The translations under genes were made by a program, and so were the position numbers. DNA of 64,000 nucleotides from the NCBI RefSeq assembly GCF_021283545.2, contig NZ_CP128540.1, positions 2,887,501 through 2,951,500 on the forward strand. Reading direction: 5' to 3'. Shown piece after piece: positions 46,114 to 55,128 of the stretch. A model generated the notes under the pieces. The model saw only the letters and a list, made by a program, of their open reading frames with translations. It was not told the DNA's origin and made no database searches. Source of the stretch: Pseudomonas alloputida. Lineage in GTDB: Bacteria; Pseudomonadota; Gammaproteobacteria; Pseudomonadales; Pseudomonadaceae. The number at the start of each line of letters is the position of its first letter. The stretch's first letter is position 1.

Positions 46114-46220
46114 GTCCACGATCTGCACTGCTAAGCCATTACGCCGCGCAGGCTGCGACAGACCGTTACACCAGAAACCGTGGCAGTATGCAGACGCCCA
46201 TGTCATGGGCACGTGCCTGG

Positions 46221-46827
46221 GTGTGTGGTAGTCGAAATCGCCTTCGCGGCCAATCAGGCTGGCTTGTTCGGTGGCCGTGCGGAAGCTGCCGCCGGTGAGT
46301 TGCAGCTCCCCATGGTGGTTGTCGCCCTGCTCGGCAACCTTGGGCGTCAGGTCGATGGCCGCGAAGGTGTTGCCGAACTTCTGCGGCTGCGGGCCTTTGT
46401 ACACGCTGATGCTCTGCATCGCGTTGATCGGCAGCAGGTCGAGCAGCGGGTGGCCCCAGACGCCCATATAGAAGGGAACGCCATCGATGTAGGTCTTGAT
46501 CTCGCTGCCCGGGCGGCTGGCACCCATGCCGCGGATGTATACCGCGCCGCCTTCGGCACCGCCGAACGAGCCGACCGGGTTGAAGCGCGACACCACCACG
46601 CCGGGTGTACGACGCAGCGCGGAGGACAGGTCGAGCGCGTTGAGGTCGCGGATCTGCTCCTGGCCGACCACGGTGGTGAGGCTGCCGAAGCTGTCGACCG
46701 TGTTCTGGTCGATGACCGAAGTGTCGACCACCGTGGTTTCGGGCAGCTCCACGCTGTCGGTCTGGGCCAGTGCGGTACCACTGGAAAGGGCGAGTGCGGC
46801 TGCGCAGCAGATTGTCTTGTTCTTCAT
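46221..46827 (-). pseudogene. Truncated TonB-dependent receptor, signal peptide and plug only
   Basis: From the ATG at 46827: a signal peptide (LALSSGTALAQ) and a complete-looking plug domain (TTVVGQEQIRDLNALDLSSAL, AVYIRGMGASRPGSE, TYIDGVPFYMGVWGHP, MQSISVYKGPQPQKFGNTFA). Similarity stops near GREGDFDYH (about 46221), and the roughly 500-residue barrel is absent. The frame runs on to 45820 only through sequence antisense to the LysR fragment. It lies 111 bases downstream of the DUF2946-like gene at 46939, the same arrangement as the two intact receptor genes. Confidence 0.8.
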
Positions 46828-46938
46828 TGCTCTGGGTATTCCTGAATGCAAAAGTTGCAAGGCGAGCCGTGGTCCGCGCACCCGGCGACACCCCCATGTG
46901 AATAAGCGCCAAGGGCGTGGTGCGGCTATCGGGCTGAT

Positions 46939-47319
46939 TCAGGGCAGGGCGGGGGAGGCACGGGGATTGGCTGCAGGCCAGCGTAGGCGAGGCCAGGTGG
47001 CGGGGACGATGGGAAGTGAGGGCTTGCAGGCTCGTGGGGCAAATACCACGCCCAGCAACTGCAGGGTGATGGCCAGGCCCGCATGGCTGCACAGCGGGCA
47101 ATCGATGGTGGATACGCCAGCGAAGGTGGCGCCGAGCCCTTTGCCGAAACTGACCGCGCTGGCCGCAGTCGCTAAGTGGCCACAAAAAGTGCCACCTGCA
47201 CCGTTGAGCATCAAGCCGCCGGCCTGACCATGCCCCAGGCCGCAATGCAGCACTGCGAACAGCACGCAGGCGTAGAGGCCCCAGCTGAGTGTGCGGCGAC
47301 GTCCTGCTGCTCGATGCAT
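46939..47319 (-). CDS. DUF2946-like small membrane protein D
   Basis: 126 residues from the ATG at 47319 with AAAGGA upstream. Helix LSWGLYACVLFAVLHCGLG, the motif HGQAGGLMLNGAGGTFCGH, an internal IDCPLCSHAG site and the tail RWPAANPRASPALP. Same subtype as B and E. Upstream of a now-truncated receptor gene, so its partner is lost; it may itself be decaying. Confidence 0.65.
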   Translation of the reverse strand: MHRAAGRRRTLSWGLYACVLFAVLHCGLGHGQAGGLMLNGAGGTFCGHLATAASAVSFGKGLGATFAGVSTIDCPLCSHAGLAITLQLLGVVFAPRACKPSLPIVPATWPRLRWPAANPRASPALP

Positions 47320-47446
47320 GTCCTTTGCCCGGTGTTCGCTGTGATTGAAAATGGCGAGGCGCGGGTCTAGCAACGCCGCCCATCATGGTTAGGTGCGACT
47401 AGGTTGCCAGGGGCGCACAGTACCTGGCGCGTCCCTGGCGCACGAA

Positions 47447-47737
47447 TCACTTGGACATGTAGTCGATTACGGCCTTGTAATCGTCGGCGGTGCAGTCCAT
47501 GCACAGGCCGCGCGGCGGCATGGCGTTGAAGCCTTCGGTGACGTGCTTCACCAGAACATCGTTGCCTTGGGCCAGCCGTGGCTTCCAGGCCTCGTGGTCA
47601 CCTTTCTTCGGCGCCATTGGCAATTGCCCGTTGTGGCACATCTGGCAAGCGCGGTTGAAGACCGCCTCCGGGTCCTGGGCTGCTTGAGCCAGGCTGGCGG
47701 TTGCCAGGCAAGCAAGCATTGCCAGTGTTTTCTTCAT
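47447..47737 (-). CDS. Cytochrome c5-type monoheme cytochrome
   Basis: 96 residues. A signal peptide (LACLATASLAQA) is followed by the heme site CQMCH (Cys31, Cys34, His35). The distal Met is probably in FNAMPPRG. A second Cys pair in GLCMDCTADD is common in c5-type cytochromes. Periplasmic electron carrier. The location suggests it may serve the PepSY/TonB uptake genes or once served the lost bd-type oxidase, but this is not shown. Confidence 0.85.
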   Translation of the reverse strand: MKKTLAMLACLATASLAQAAQDPEAVFNRACQMCHNGQLPMAPKKGDHEAWKPRLAQGNDVLVKHVTEGFNAMPPRGLCMDCTADDYKAVIDYMSK

Positions 47738-48043
47738 GACCGACCTCTCAGGTTTTTTATTGGAAGGCAGAGTCTAAGAGCCTGGTTATCCCTGTCAGGT
47801 GCGACGTTCTGACGCATGTGCGGTGTCAGGGCTTCATCTACCGGTCTGGCTGGCAGGGTGCGGCGAACCGTCGCAGGGTGGCGGCTTGCAGGTGCCGTGC
47901 TACGTTGAAGCTGATCCGGTGTTTTACTCTTGGCAGGGTTTTCATCGGCTCAAACAAAAGCCGGGGCGCATTACCGTCCCGGCTTTTGTTTTTTCAGTGA
48001 TCAGCGGCACTCGCTCAGGCCGCTGCGAAACACGAAAGGAGGC
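47738..48043. other. Gap containing a strong terminator
   Basis: About 300 bases between the cytochrome and PepSY genes. No coding frame with support was seen; the only clear element is the terminator at 47955-47996. Confidence 0.45.
47955..47996. terminator. Strong, probably bidirectional terminator
   Basis: CAAAAGCCGGG (47955-47965) pairs perfectly with CCCGGCTTTTG (47978-47988) around 12 bases and is followed by a run of T on the plus strand. On the minus strand the stem is followed by TTTGAG. It lies downstream of the PepSY gene and ends the minus-strand operon 52139-48044. Confidence 0.85.
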
Positions 48044-49525
48044 TCAACCGCGAACTCGAGCGGTCATTCTGCGTAGCCTTCGCCAGCCTAGTACGACGCC
48101 GCTGAGTGAAACCACCAGGCCGCCGATGCTCAAGGCGATGATCAGGCCTTCGCGTAACACCGGCCTTTGCAGCAGTGGCTGCAGATCCCAGCTGTGCAAC
48201 AGGTTGAATAGCCAGCGACCGGCGCGTTGTCTGGCATCGTGGCTGGCGACCACTTCTGCGCTGGCCGGGTCGAGGTAGACCCACGTGCTGGCGGGGTCGT
48301 CGAAGCGCAGGCGCAGTACCGGCAGTGGGCGGCTCTGGAAGCCGTACATGCTCTGGGCGTCACGGGTGAAATAGTAGGCGTCATAGTGCCCTTGCCAGTT
48401 GGCCTGTACCACGACGCCTGCCGCCATCGCACGGGCTGCTGTCAGCAAGCGTTGTTCGGACAATGCCCGCGCCGGCGGCGCGCCGGCTTCCAGAATCCGG
48501 CTATCGCCGGCGGCATTGCGGGCAACCAGGAAGGTGTCGCCGCCCAGGCGTTGCCACTGGATTTCGACAGGGTTGAACCCAGGCTCCCGGCCCAGGCTGG
48601 CCATGGCCTGGGCAACCGTCTGGCCGATATCCATCGCGCGTAGCGGCCCCTGACGTAGCGCCTGTGGGGCCAGCTGCGAACGACTGTCGGTCACACCCCA
48701 GGGGCGCATCGACATGAGTCCGCTGAATACCCACAGCACCAGCACCGTGCCGAACAGTAGCCCGCCGATGTGGTGCCAGCGCAGCCAGCCGCCAGGGTAG
48801 GGGCTGCACGAGCCGCTGCGATAGCGCTTGCGCAGCCGCAGGCGCAGTATGCCAACGGTCATGCCCAGGAGCGCCATGACCGTTGCGCCCAGGGACAGGC
48901 CGATCACCAGGGTACGCCAGCCGTTGTCGAAGCCGAACCCGCCCCGTAGCGGATAGAGCCAATGCAGCCATGCACCGACCCAGTTCCAGGCACGCTCCTG
49001 GGCGGTGGCGTCACGCACCACTTCGCCGGTGCGGCTGGACAGGTACAGCCAGGTGCCGGCTGTATCGTCTACCTGCACGTGATGCAAGGGGCGGTCGCCA
49101 TCCAATGCCCTGGAGTGGGTCCACATGTCCTCGTCCACGGTGCCCAGGTAAGCCAGCCCGGCCTCACCGGCATACTGCCGGGCATTGGCCAGGGCCCAGG
49201 CTGCGTCGGCCCGAGCCAGAGGCTCGCCGCTGGCGGCATCGAGGATGACGCGGCGACCGTCGGCCAGTTCCAGCAGGTGGTGCGCGCGCCCGCCCAGGCT
49301 GGTCAGGCGCAGCGCCTTCAGCGGCTGTTGCGCCCAATGCTCGGGCAACTCGGCGCAGCACCCCGCCGGCAAAGCCGGCAGGTGGGCCAGGCGCTCGGCC
49401 GGTGTCAGCTTGGGGTAGCCGACGTACAGCATGACAACCCCGGAGACGAACCATAGCGCCATGAACAGGCAGGCGACGATGCCCAGCCAGCGGTGCCGCA
49501 GGTACAGCTGGCGCTTCACGCTCAT
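48044..49525 (-). CDS. PepSY-associated transmembrane protein (PiuB-like)
   Basis: 493 residues from the ATG at 49525, overlapping the receptor stop (TGATG). Four or more membrane helices: WLGIVACLFMALWFVSGVVM near the N-terminus, VIGLSLGATVMALLGMTVG, HHIGGLLFGTVLVLWVFSG, and ALSIGGLVVSLSGVVLGW at the C-terminus. PepSY-type periplasmic segments lie between (TWLYLSSRTGEVV; TWVYLDPASAEVV). Members often accompany TonB receptors and are thought to reduce or handle metal-siderophore complexes. Third gene of a DUF2946-receptor-PepSY operon. Confidence 0.85.
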   Translation of the reverse strand: MSVKRQLYLRHRWLGIVACLFMALWFVSGVVMLYVGYPKLTPAERLAHLPALPAGCCAELPEHWAQQPLKALRLTSLGGRAHHLLELADGRRVILDAASGEPLARADAAWALANARQYAGEAGLAYLGTVDEDMWTHSRALDGDRPLHHVQVDDTAGTWLYLSSRTGEVVRDATAQERAWNWVGAWLHWLYPLRGGFGFDNGWRTLVIGLSLGATVMALLGMTVGILRLRLRKRYRSGSCSPYPGGWLRWHHIGGLLFGTVLVLWVFSGLMSMRPWGVTDSRSQLAPQALRQGPLRAMDIGQTVAQAMASLGREPGFNPVEIQWQRLGGDTFLVARNAAGDSRILEAGAPPARALSEQRLLTAARAMAAGVVVQANWQGHYDAYYFTRDAQSMYGFQSRPLPVLRLRFDDPASTWVYLDPASAEVVASHDARQRAGRWLFNLLHSWDLQPLLQRPVLREGLIIALSIGGLVVSLSGVVLGWRRLRRMTARVRG

Positions 49526-51678
49526 CAGTAGCGCCACTGCACAGCGACTTCCAGGCTGCGCGGTTCACCCAGGTAGTACTGGGTGTTGGTCTGGTGGATG
49601 AAGCGGGCATACACCTCGTCGGTGAGGTTGCGCAGCCGCGCGCTGACTTGCACGTGCTTGTCCAGGTCGTGGGTCATGGACAGCCCGTAGACGGTGTACG
49701 ACGGTACCCATGCGGTATTGGCGGTGTTGGCGTACACCGATGAGACATAGCGGGCATCGGCCCCGACCTGCCAGCCGGGCGCCAGGTCGTAGGTCAACCA
49801 GAGGTTGGCCACGCGGTCGGGGATGTTGACCGGGTTCTTGCCCTTGCGCGAGTACACCACGCCGCCGATGGTCTCGTTGAATTCATCGTATTCGGCATTT
49901 ACCCAACTGAAGTTGCCCGCCGCCAGCAGCTTGGGCGTGACCTTGAAGGAGGCTGCCAGCTCGATGCCGGTGGAGGTCTGCTGGCCCGCCTGCTCGGTGG
50001 TGTTGGGCACGGTCGAGGAGGGCACGGAGATATCCTTGCGCACGATGCGATACGCCGCTGCCGTCGCCGAGCCGCGGCCGTCGAGGAAGTCGAACTTGCT
50101 GCCTACCTCGACCTGACGGCCGGTGCTCAGGTCGAAGTCGCCGACCTGGCTGATCGAGGCGCTGGTCAGGGTACCGCCTGGTGGTTCGGCCGAGTTGCTG
50201 TATTGGGTGTACAGGGTGACGTTGGAGGTCAGGTCATAGACCAGGCCCAGGCGACCGGTGATGGCGTCCCAGCGTCGGTCGAGCCTGGCTCGCGCCACAT
50301 GGTCGACCACGTCGAAGTCGATATGGTCGTAGCGCAGCGCGGTGATCAATGATAGTTGATCGGTCAGGCGGGTACGGTTCTCGACGAAGGCCGAGGTGGT
50401 GTCGGTGGTGGTGGTTCTGCCCTTGGTCATGGGCGCGTCCATACCGGGGATATCGAGGAAGTGCCCGGGTTCGAAGCCGTTCGGGTCAACCGTGTCGAAC
50501 GCCCCCTTGGACAGCGGGTAGTTGGTTTGCTGGTTGGTGCTGTAGTCCATGCCGAACGCCCAGTCGCTGGCAAGGCCGAACAACTGGCCCTGGTGGGTCA
50601 GCTCCAGCTTGTCGCCGTTGACCTCCTGGTCGTGCCGCTGGCGATAGCCGCCTGAGCGAGCGATGGCGCTGTTGTCGGCGTTGTAGCGATACACCTCGAG
50701 ATTGCGGTAATCGCGCTGGCCGTTGTAGTGGTAGAAGGTGTTACGCAGTTGGGTGTTGTCGTCGAAGCGGTAGTCGGTGATCGAGCGCAGCCACCGGGTG
50801 CGCTGCTCGTAGCGACCGTCTTCGACGTTGTAGTTGTTGAAACGGTTGTGCTTGTCGATGTGCAAGGTACCGACCAGTGGCTGCAATACCGGTGTGCCCC
50901 AGTAAGGGCTGTCCTCTTGCTCTTCCAGGTATTCGATGGCCAGCGTGTGCGAGAGCTTCTCGTTGATGTCGCTAAGCAGCGAGAAGGCCAGGTTGCCGGC
51001 CCCATTCTCCTGGCGATCGATATAGCCGTTGGTGCTGGTGCGGCTGTAGTCGAGGCGCGCATGGTGGCGTGGGCCGTCGCCCGTGTTCAGCGCCTTGTTG
51101 AAGGCAACCGACGTTTCCATGGTGTCGTAGCGTGCATAACTGACGCGCCCTTCGAAGGTGTCTTCGTCACGGCTTGCCAGCCGGGTGATGAAATTGAGGC
51201 TGCCACCGACAGCGCCGCTGCCGTTGAGGAAGGAGGACGGCCCGCCGAGCAATTCGACGCGGTCATAGATCCAGGCGCCCACCGGGCGCGCCGCGCCGCC
51301 ATACTGCAAATTGATGCCATTGAACAACTGGCTGATCTGGGCACCGTTGAACCCTCGGTACGCCACATATCCCCCCCAGCCGGGCGGAGCCGAGGCGTTA
51401 ACCCCGGGCAGTGCATTGGCGGCGTCCTGGAAGTTACGTGCGCCGATGCGCTCCATGGTCTTGCGGTCGGCAACGCTGATGGAAGCGGGGTTCTCCCTGG
51501 CGCTGAGGTTCAGCCGCGAGCCGCTTTCGATGGGGCGATCAAGGTCAAGGCTGGTTGCCTCCTTGGGTTGATTGGCTGTGGCCGTGACATTGCTGGCCGG
51601 CAGGGTCAGGGTGTCATCCTGCGCCCAGGCACAGGTTGCGCTGCCAACGAGCAGCGCCAAAGTGGTCATGCGGAACAT
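49525..51678 (-). CDS. TonB-dependent siderophore-type receptor
   Basis: 717 residues from the ATG at 51678. A signal peptide (ALLVGSATCAWAQ) is followed by a plug with siderophore-receptor motifs (ASISVADRKTMERIGARNFQDA, YVAYRGFNGAQISQLFNGI, DRVELLGGPSSFLNGSGAVGGSLNFI) and a barrel ending LGEPRSLEVAVQWRY. The motif set is that of ferric-siderophore receptors, but the ligand cannot be read. Downstream of DUF2946-like protein E, upstream of and coupled to the PepSY gene. Confidence 0.9.
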   Translation of the reverse strand: MFRMTTLALLVGSATCAWAQDDTLTLPASNVTATANQPKEATSLDLDRPIESGSRLNLSARENPASISVADRKTMERIGARNFQDAANALPGVNASAPPGWGGYVAYRGFNGAQISQLFNGINLQYGGAARPVGAWIYDRVELLGGPSSFLNGSGAVGGSLNFITRLASRDEDTFEGRVSYARYDTMETSVAFNKALNTGDGPRHHARLDYSRTSTNGYIDRQENGAGNLAFSLLSDINEKLSHTLAIEYLEEQEDSPYWGTPVLQPLVGTLHIDKHNRFNNYNVEDGRYEQRTRWLRSITDYRFDDNTQLRNTFYHYNGQRDYRNLEVYRYNADNSAIARSGGYRQRHDQEVNGDKLELTHQGQLFGLASDWAFGMDYSTNQQTNYPLSKGAFDTVDPNGFEPGHFLDIPGMDAPMTKGRTTTTDTTSAFVENRTRLTDQLSLITALRYDHIDFDVVDHVARARLDRRWDAITGRLGLVYDLTSNVTLYTQYSNSAEPPGGTLTSASISQVGDFDLSTGRQVEVGSKFDFLDGRGSATAAAYRIVRKDISVPSSTVPNTTEQAGQQTSTGIELAASFKVTPKLLAAGNFSWVNAEYDEFNETIGGVVYSRKGKNPVNIPDRVANLWLTYDLAPGWQVGADARYVSSVYANTANTAWVPSYTVYGLSMTHDLDKHVQVSARLRNLTDEVYARFIHQTNTQYYLGEPRSLEVAVQWRY

Positions 51679-51749
51679 GCAAGGCTTCCTGGCTGAAATC
51701 GGTGAGCACACGCCCGCTGCCGATCAGGCGGCACGGGGACGTGGCGATG

Positions 51750-52139
51750 TCAGAACGCGAGAAGCGAAGCGGGAGAGGCGCGGGGATTGACCAGTGGCCA
51801 GCGCTGCTTGGGCAGGCGTGGCGGAGGTTGGTTGGGTAAGGGGCTGCCCGGCTCGCCGGCGAGCAGGGTCAGCAGGCCGAAAAAGACGGCCAGCAGTGTG
51901 GCGCTGAACAGGCTGGCGATCACGCAGTCACCGCCGGCAGACAGGGTCGGATCGCTGAAGTCTTGCTCACCTTGGACCATGCCGCTGCTGTCGGCCGTGC
52001 ACCAGGCGGCATCATCCATACCAGCCAGGCGCAACCCGGCCATTTGCCCATGGCCCATGGCGCACAGCAACGAGACGAACAGGATGCTGAAATACAGCAC
52101 CCAGGCGACATGTGATCGTGTGTGGTGGGCCAGCTTCAT
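51750..52139 (-). CDS. DUF2946-like small membrane protein E
   Basis: 129 residues. Helix VAWVLYFSILFVSLLCAMG, the motif HGQMAGLRLAG, a second helix (LFSATLLAVFFGLLTLLAG) with a preceding GGDCVIAS, and the tail RWPLVNPRASPASLLAF. First gene of an intact three-gene set with a TonB receptor and a PepSY protein. Function unknown; association with outer-membrane metal uptake is inferred from repeated pairing. Confidence 0.7.
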   Translation of the reverse strand: MKLAHHTRSHVAWVLYFSILFVSLLCAMGHGQMAGLRLAGMDDAAWCTADSSGMVQGEQDFSDPTLSAGGDCVIASLFSATLLAVFFGLLTLLAGEPGSPLPNQPPPRLPKQRWPLVNPRASPASLLAF

Positions 52140-52267
52140 GGCGGGACTCGGCGTGAAAACTGAATGATCAGGTTGGGAGGTTGGCGAGGGATTCTACATC
52201 TTCTGATGCATCTGAACAGGGTGATTTTTCAAGCACGAATATTCAATCGGGTACAGGCGCACGAGAC

Positions 52268-53551
52268 TTATTGAACACCGATGAGTTCGGCAGCGAGCGC
52301 GCGGAGTTCGTCCTTGTCCTGTTGAAGTACAAGCCCACTGCCCGCGTGTGCAAGCAAGCGCGCGGCATGCCGGCTGCAGGCGGGTTGAAATGCGCGGGGA
52401 TTGATGCGCGCCAGGCTGACCAGGGCTTTGATCAAGCGCAGATTGACCTCGTGCAAAGCCGCGCCGTCCCGGCTGATCGGCGCAAAAAAATCGTCAAACA
52501 GGTCATCCGCCAGCAGTGCACGAACATAGACCTGCGGGCATTTGTTATCCGTGCTTTGCGCCACGGGATGCAGTTTCCCCCAACACGTCAGGCAGCGAAT
52601 GCCGCGGCCAATGATGTCGATGGCTGTACCGGGATCATTTACCGCTGGAGAAAGCGCTCGCGAGGCGATCTCTGACAACACCGAAAGCCCGAAGCGCGGG
52701 TCATGCTCGAACGTTCTCCTGAGGCCGACGGTCACGGCAGCGAGCATCTCGATGTCCAGCGCGCCAGTGTCATCGAGCGGCTCGCCATTCACGGCCAAGG
52801 CCCGTGCCACCACCATACCCTCATGTACAAAGGTGCCAGGCAGAACTTCGAGGAAAATTCGAATCTCGGTGCGCGTTGCAATCTTGCTCAGCGTGAGGAC
52901 ATCGATGTGCTGTACATAGCCGGTCTGGCGGCTTTTCACTTCATGGGTTACCCCAGGAAGCTTGAGGTCAGGCGGGTAGGCTGCAGCGCCCAGAAACGGG
53001 TGTTCAACACGCTGCTCGATGGCTTTGATCACTGCTTTTTCGACACGGTCGATCGTCTCGCCTACGCGCCCTAGTTTGGAGAGGTGATCAATCCAGCGCA
53101 GCAAGGTGTAGATGATCAGGACCACCACTGCAATCGTCACGGTGAAAAGCACTACACGACCTTGTGTACCGTAGGCTCCGGTGCTCAGTGCAATGATGCC
53201 GACGAGGCTGAAGAGAAAGGACCCGATGAAGGTCGCCAGAGCGTTCTGGGTCGTGGCGTCCTCCATGACCAACGAAGTGGCGCGCGGGGTTACGCCACTG
53301 CTGGCGGCACTGTAGGCCGAGACCATTGTACTGAGCGAAAACGTCGTGACGGCAAGCATGCTGGAGGCGATGATGCCCAATATCTTGTCAACGGCATCTG
53401 CACCGATACGTGCAGGCAAGCTGACCGGCACTGCATCCTTGAACACCATGGCCAGTAGCGCGGTAACCACCCCCAACAGGGAGAAAAGCGTTGCTCTGAA
53501 CCAGAGACGCTTGGCAATTCGCGTAGCCAACCAACGCCAGCGAGCTATCAT
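52268..53551 (-). CDS. DUF2254 predicted membrane protein
   Basis: 427 residues from the ATG at 53551, five bases after AGGAGG. A longer GTG start two codons upstream would bury the ribosome site. Four membrane helices (ATLFSLLGVVTALLAMVF, IIASSMLAVTTFSLSTMVSAYS, ALATFIGSFLFSLVGIIALS, VVLFTVTIAVVVLIIYTLL) precede a cytosolic domain with SALSPAVNDPGTA-like motif (RALSPAVNDPGTAIDII), a hallmark of the family. Function not established. Confidence 0.85.
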   Translation of the reverse strand: MIARWRWLATRIAKRLWFRATLFSLLGVVTALLAMVFKDAVPVSLPARIGADAVDKILGIIASSMLAVTTFSLSTMVSAYSAASSGVTPRATSLVMEDATTQNALATFIGSFLFSLVGIIALSTGAYGTQGRVVLFTVTIAVVVLIIYTLLRWIDHLSKLGRVGETIDRVEKAVIKAIEQRVEHPFLGAAAYPPDLKLPGVTHEVKSRQTGYVQHIDVLTLSKIATRTEIRIFLEVLPGTFVHEGMVVARALAVNGEPLDDTGALDIEMLAAVTVGLRRTFEHDPRFGLSVLSEIASRALSPAVNDPGTAIDIIGRGIRCLTCWGKLHPVAQSTDNKCPQVYVRALLADDLFDDFFAPISRDGAALHEVNLRLIKALVSLARINPRAFQPACSRHAARLLAHAGSGLVLQQDKDELRALAAELIGVQ

Positions 53552-53582
53552 GAACACCTCCTGTTGCCGAGAGTGTAGGCCC

Positions 53583-54455
53583 TTATGGGGAGCTGCAGTT
53601 ATTCATAAGCTGTACCTTCAAAACCTCCACCGCCTTGGGCCTTCTGGGGTTGGCCTTGTGAAGCAGGACTACCTGGCGCATGTAGCTGTCAGCGTCCGAC
53701 ACTGGCGTTGCCTGTAGGTCGTCAGTCTTCAATCCCGCCCAGAGTGGGACAACAGACACCCCCATGCCTTTGGCGACCATGATGTAGATAGCATCCAGCG
53801 CATCCAGATTACAGAGGACATCGGGCTGCAGGTCATTGTCATTCAAGTACTGCTGGGCAATCTGCCCACCCCAGGCATGTGAGTCATATCGAATCAGGTT
53901 TCGACCAAGAATCGTCGAGCGGATGTCGCGCTTGTCAACGGGGTCTTTGGTCAAAAGCATCAGGGGTTCTTCTCGAAGAACCTGTATACGAATGCTTTTG
54001 GGGACGCTGAAGGGCGGACATACCATGACTCCCGCATCGAGCTCTCCGCAGGCTACTTGTTCGTAAAGACTGCGCGAGTCCCCTGGCGTGATGCGTAGCC
54101 TCAGTTGCGGGGCAATGCTTGATAGCTGATTCATGGCCTCTGGCAATATGCCTGTCAACGCTGTAGAGATCGCACCGATCTTGAGATACCCCGACAGGCT
54201 ACTGGTGTCCAGATCCTCTTTCAGCTCTGCTGCCCCCTGGATCAGATCTCGAATCTTCGGCAGCAACGACAGACATTTCTCGGTAGGTTCGACAGCATGT
54301 GCGCTTCGGTTCAGGAGTTCGCACGCCAGCGATTTCTCGAGGGCTTGTATACGCTGGCTGACTGCAGGTGCTGTCAGGTTTTCCCGTCGAGCCGCCGCTG
54401 CAATCGAGCCAGTCTCTATCACTGCCATCAGGCTTTCGAGAAATCGAGTGTCCAA
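53583..54455 (-). CDS. LysR-family regulator of the VOC/symporter islet
   Basis: 290 residues: HTH MAVIETGSIAAAARRENLTAPAVSQRIQALEKSL region and a substrate-binding domain (LKIGAISTALTGILPEAM; ILREEPLML-type loop). Base composition is visibly more AT-rich than neighbouring genes, as for the two genes that follow. Divergent from the VOC gene at 54557, which it likely controls. Confidence 0.85.
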   Translation of the reverse strand: MDTRFLESLMAVIETGSIAAAARRENLTAPAVSQRIQALEKSLACELLNRSAHAVEPTEKCLSLLPKIRDLIQGAAELKEDLDTSSLSGYLKIGAISTALTGILPEAMNQLSSIAPQLRLRITPGDSRSLYEQVACGELDAGVMVCPPFSVPKSIRIQVLREEPLMLLTKDPVDKRDIRSTILGRNLIRYDSHAWGGQIAQQYLNDNDLQPDVLCNLDALDAIYIMVAKGMGVSVVPLWAGLKTDDLQATPVSDADSYMRQVVLLHKANPRRPKAVEVLKVQLMNNCSSP

Positions 54456-54556
54456 AACATTTCCTTTCGCTGAGAGATGGAAAAATGCGCTTTAGCACTT
54501 GCGCGAGGCTACGCTAACCTCCCCGAAAGTTCTATCAGAAACCAAAGAGGTCAGTT

Positions 54557-54970
54557 ATGAAATCGTTATTTCATGTTTCATACCATGTTACAGATCTCGA
54601 AGCATCTCGTAACTTCTACGGTAACATTCTCGGCTGCAAAGAAGGCCGCACGAGTGAAACTTATGTGGATTACGATTTCTTCGGTCACCAGATTTCGCTT
54701 CACAAAGGTGTTCCTTTTCCAACTACCCGTACTGGTAAAGTCGGCGACCATGAAGTGTTGATGCCGCATATCGGCTTGGTGCTGCATCTGGATGACTGGT
54801 TCGCGATGGCAGACCGCCTGGCGCTTCATGGCGTGCAGTTCGACATACCGCCGGTTGTACGATTCCCGGGCCAACCTGGGGAGCAGCGAACGATGTTTTT
54901 CCTGGACCCCAGTGGCAACCCGATCGAGATCAAAGGGTTCAAGGACTTTGAAGGTGTATTTGCCACCTGA
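54557..54970 (+). CDS. VOC-family glyoxalase/dioxygenase-fold protein
   Basis: 137 residues of vicinal-oxygen-chelate fold. Metal ligand candidates are His7 (LFHVSYHVTDLEASRNFYGN), the His in MPHIGLVLHLDD, and Glu in NPIEIKGF. It acts on a small molecule, probably as a lyase, isomerase or dioxygenase; the substrate is not evident. Low GC relative to the region. Located between the LysR gene and the symporter gene. Confidence 0.8.
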   Translation: MKSLFHVSYHVTDLEASRNFYGNILGCKEGRTSETYVDYDFFGHQISLHKGVPFPTTRTGKVGDHEVLMPHIGLVLHLDDWFAMADRLALHGVQFDIPPVVRFPGQPGEQRTMFFLDPSGNPIEIKGFKDFEGVFAT

Positions 54971-55128
54971 TTGGCATAAACCTTCGGGACGCGCCTCCCG
55001 CTTTGTCTGCGTGAGATAAGAGGCGTGTATCGGTGAGTGGCCACTCAATAAAAATAACAGGCTCCAACGATGTGTTTGGCATTTTTGCCGGCCAATGTAC
55101 AGTCCAAATTATAATAACTGGAGGACGT

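Noticed and set aside
45820..46220. Continuation of the truncated receptor frame
   Set aside because: Antisense to the LysR fragment and without barrel features; treated as read-through of a broken gene.
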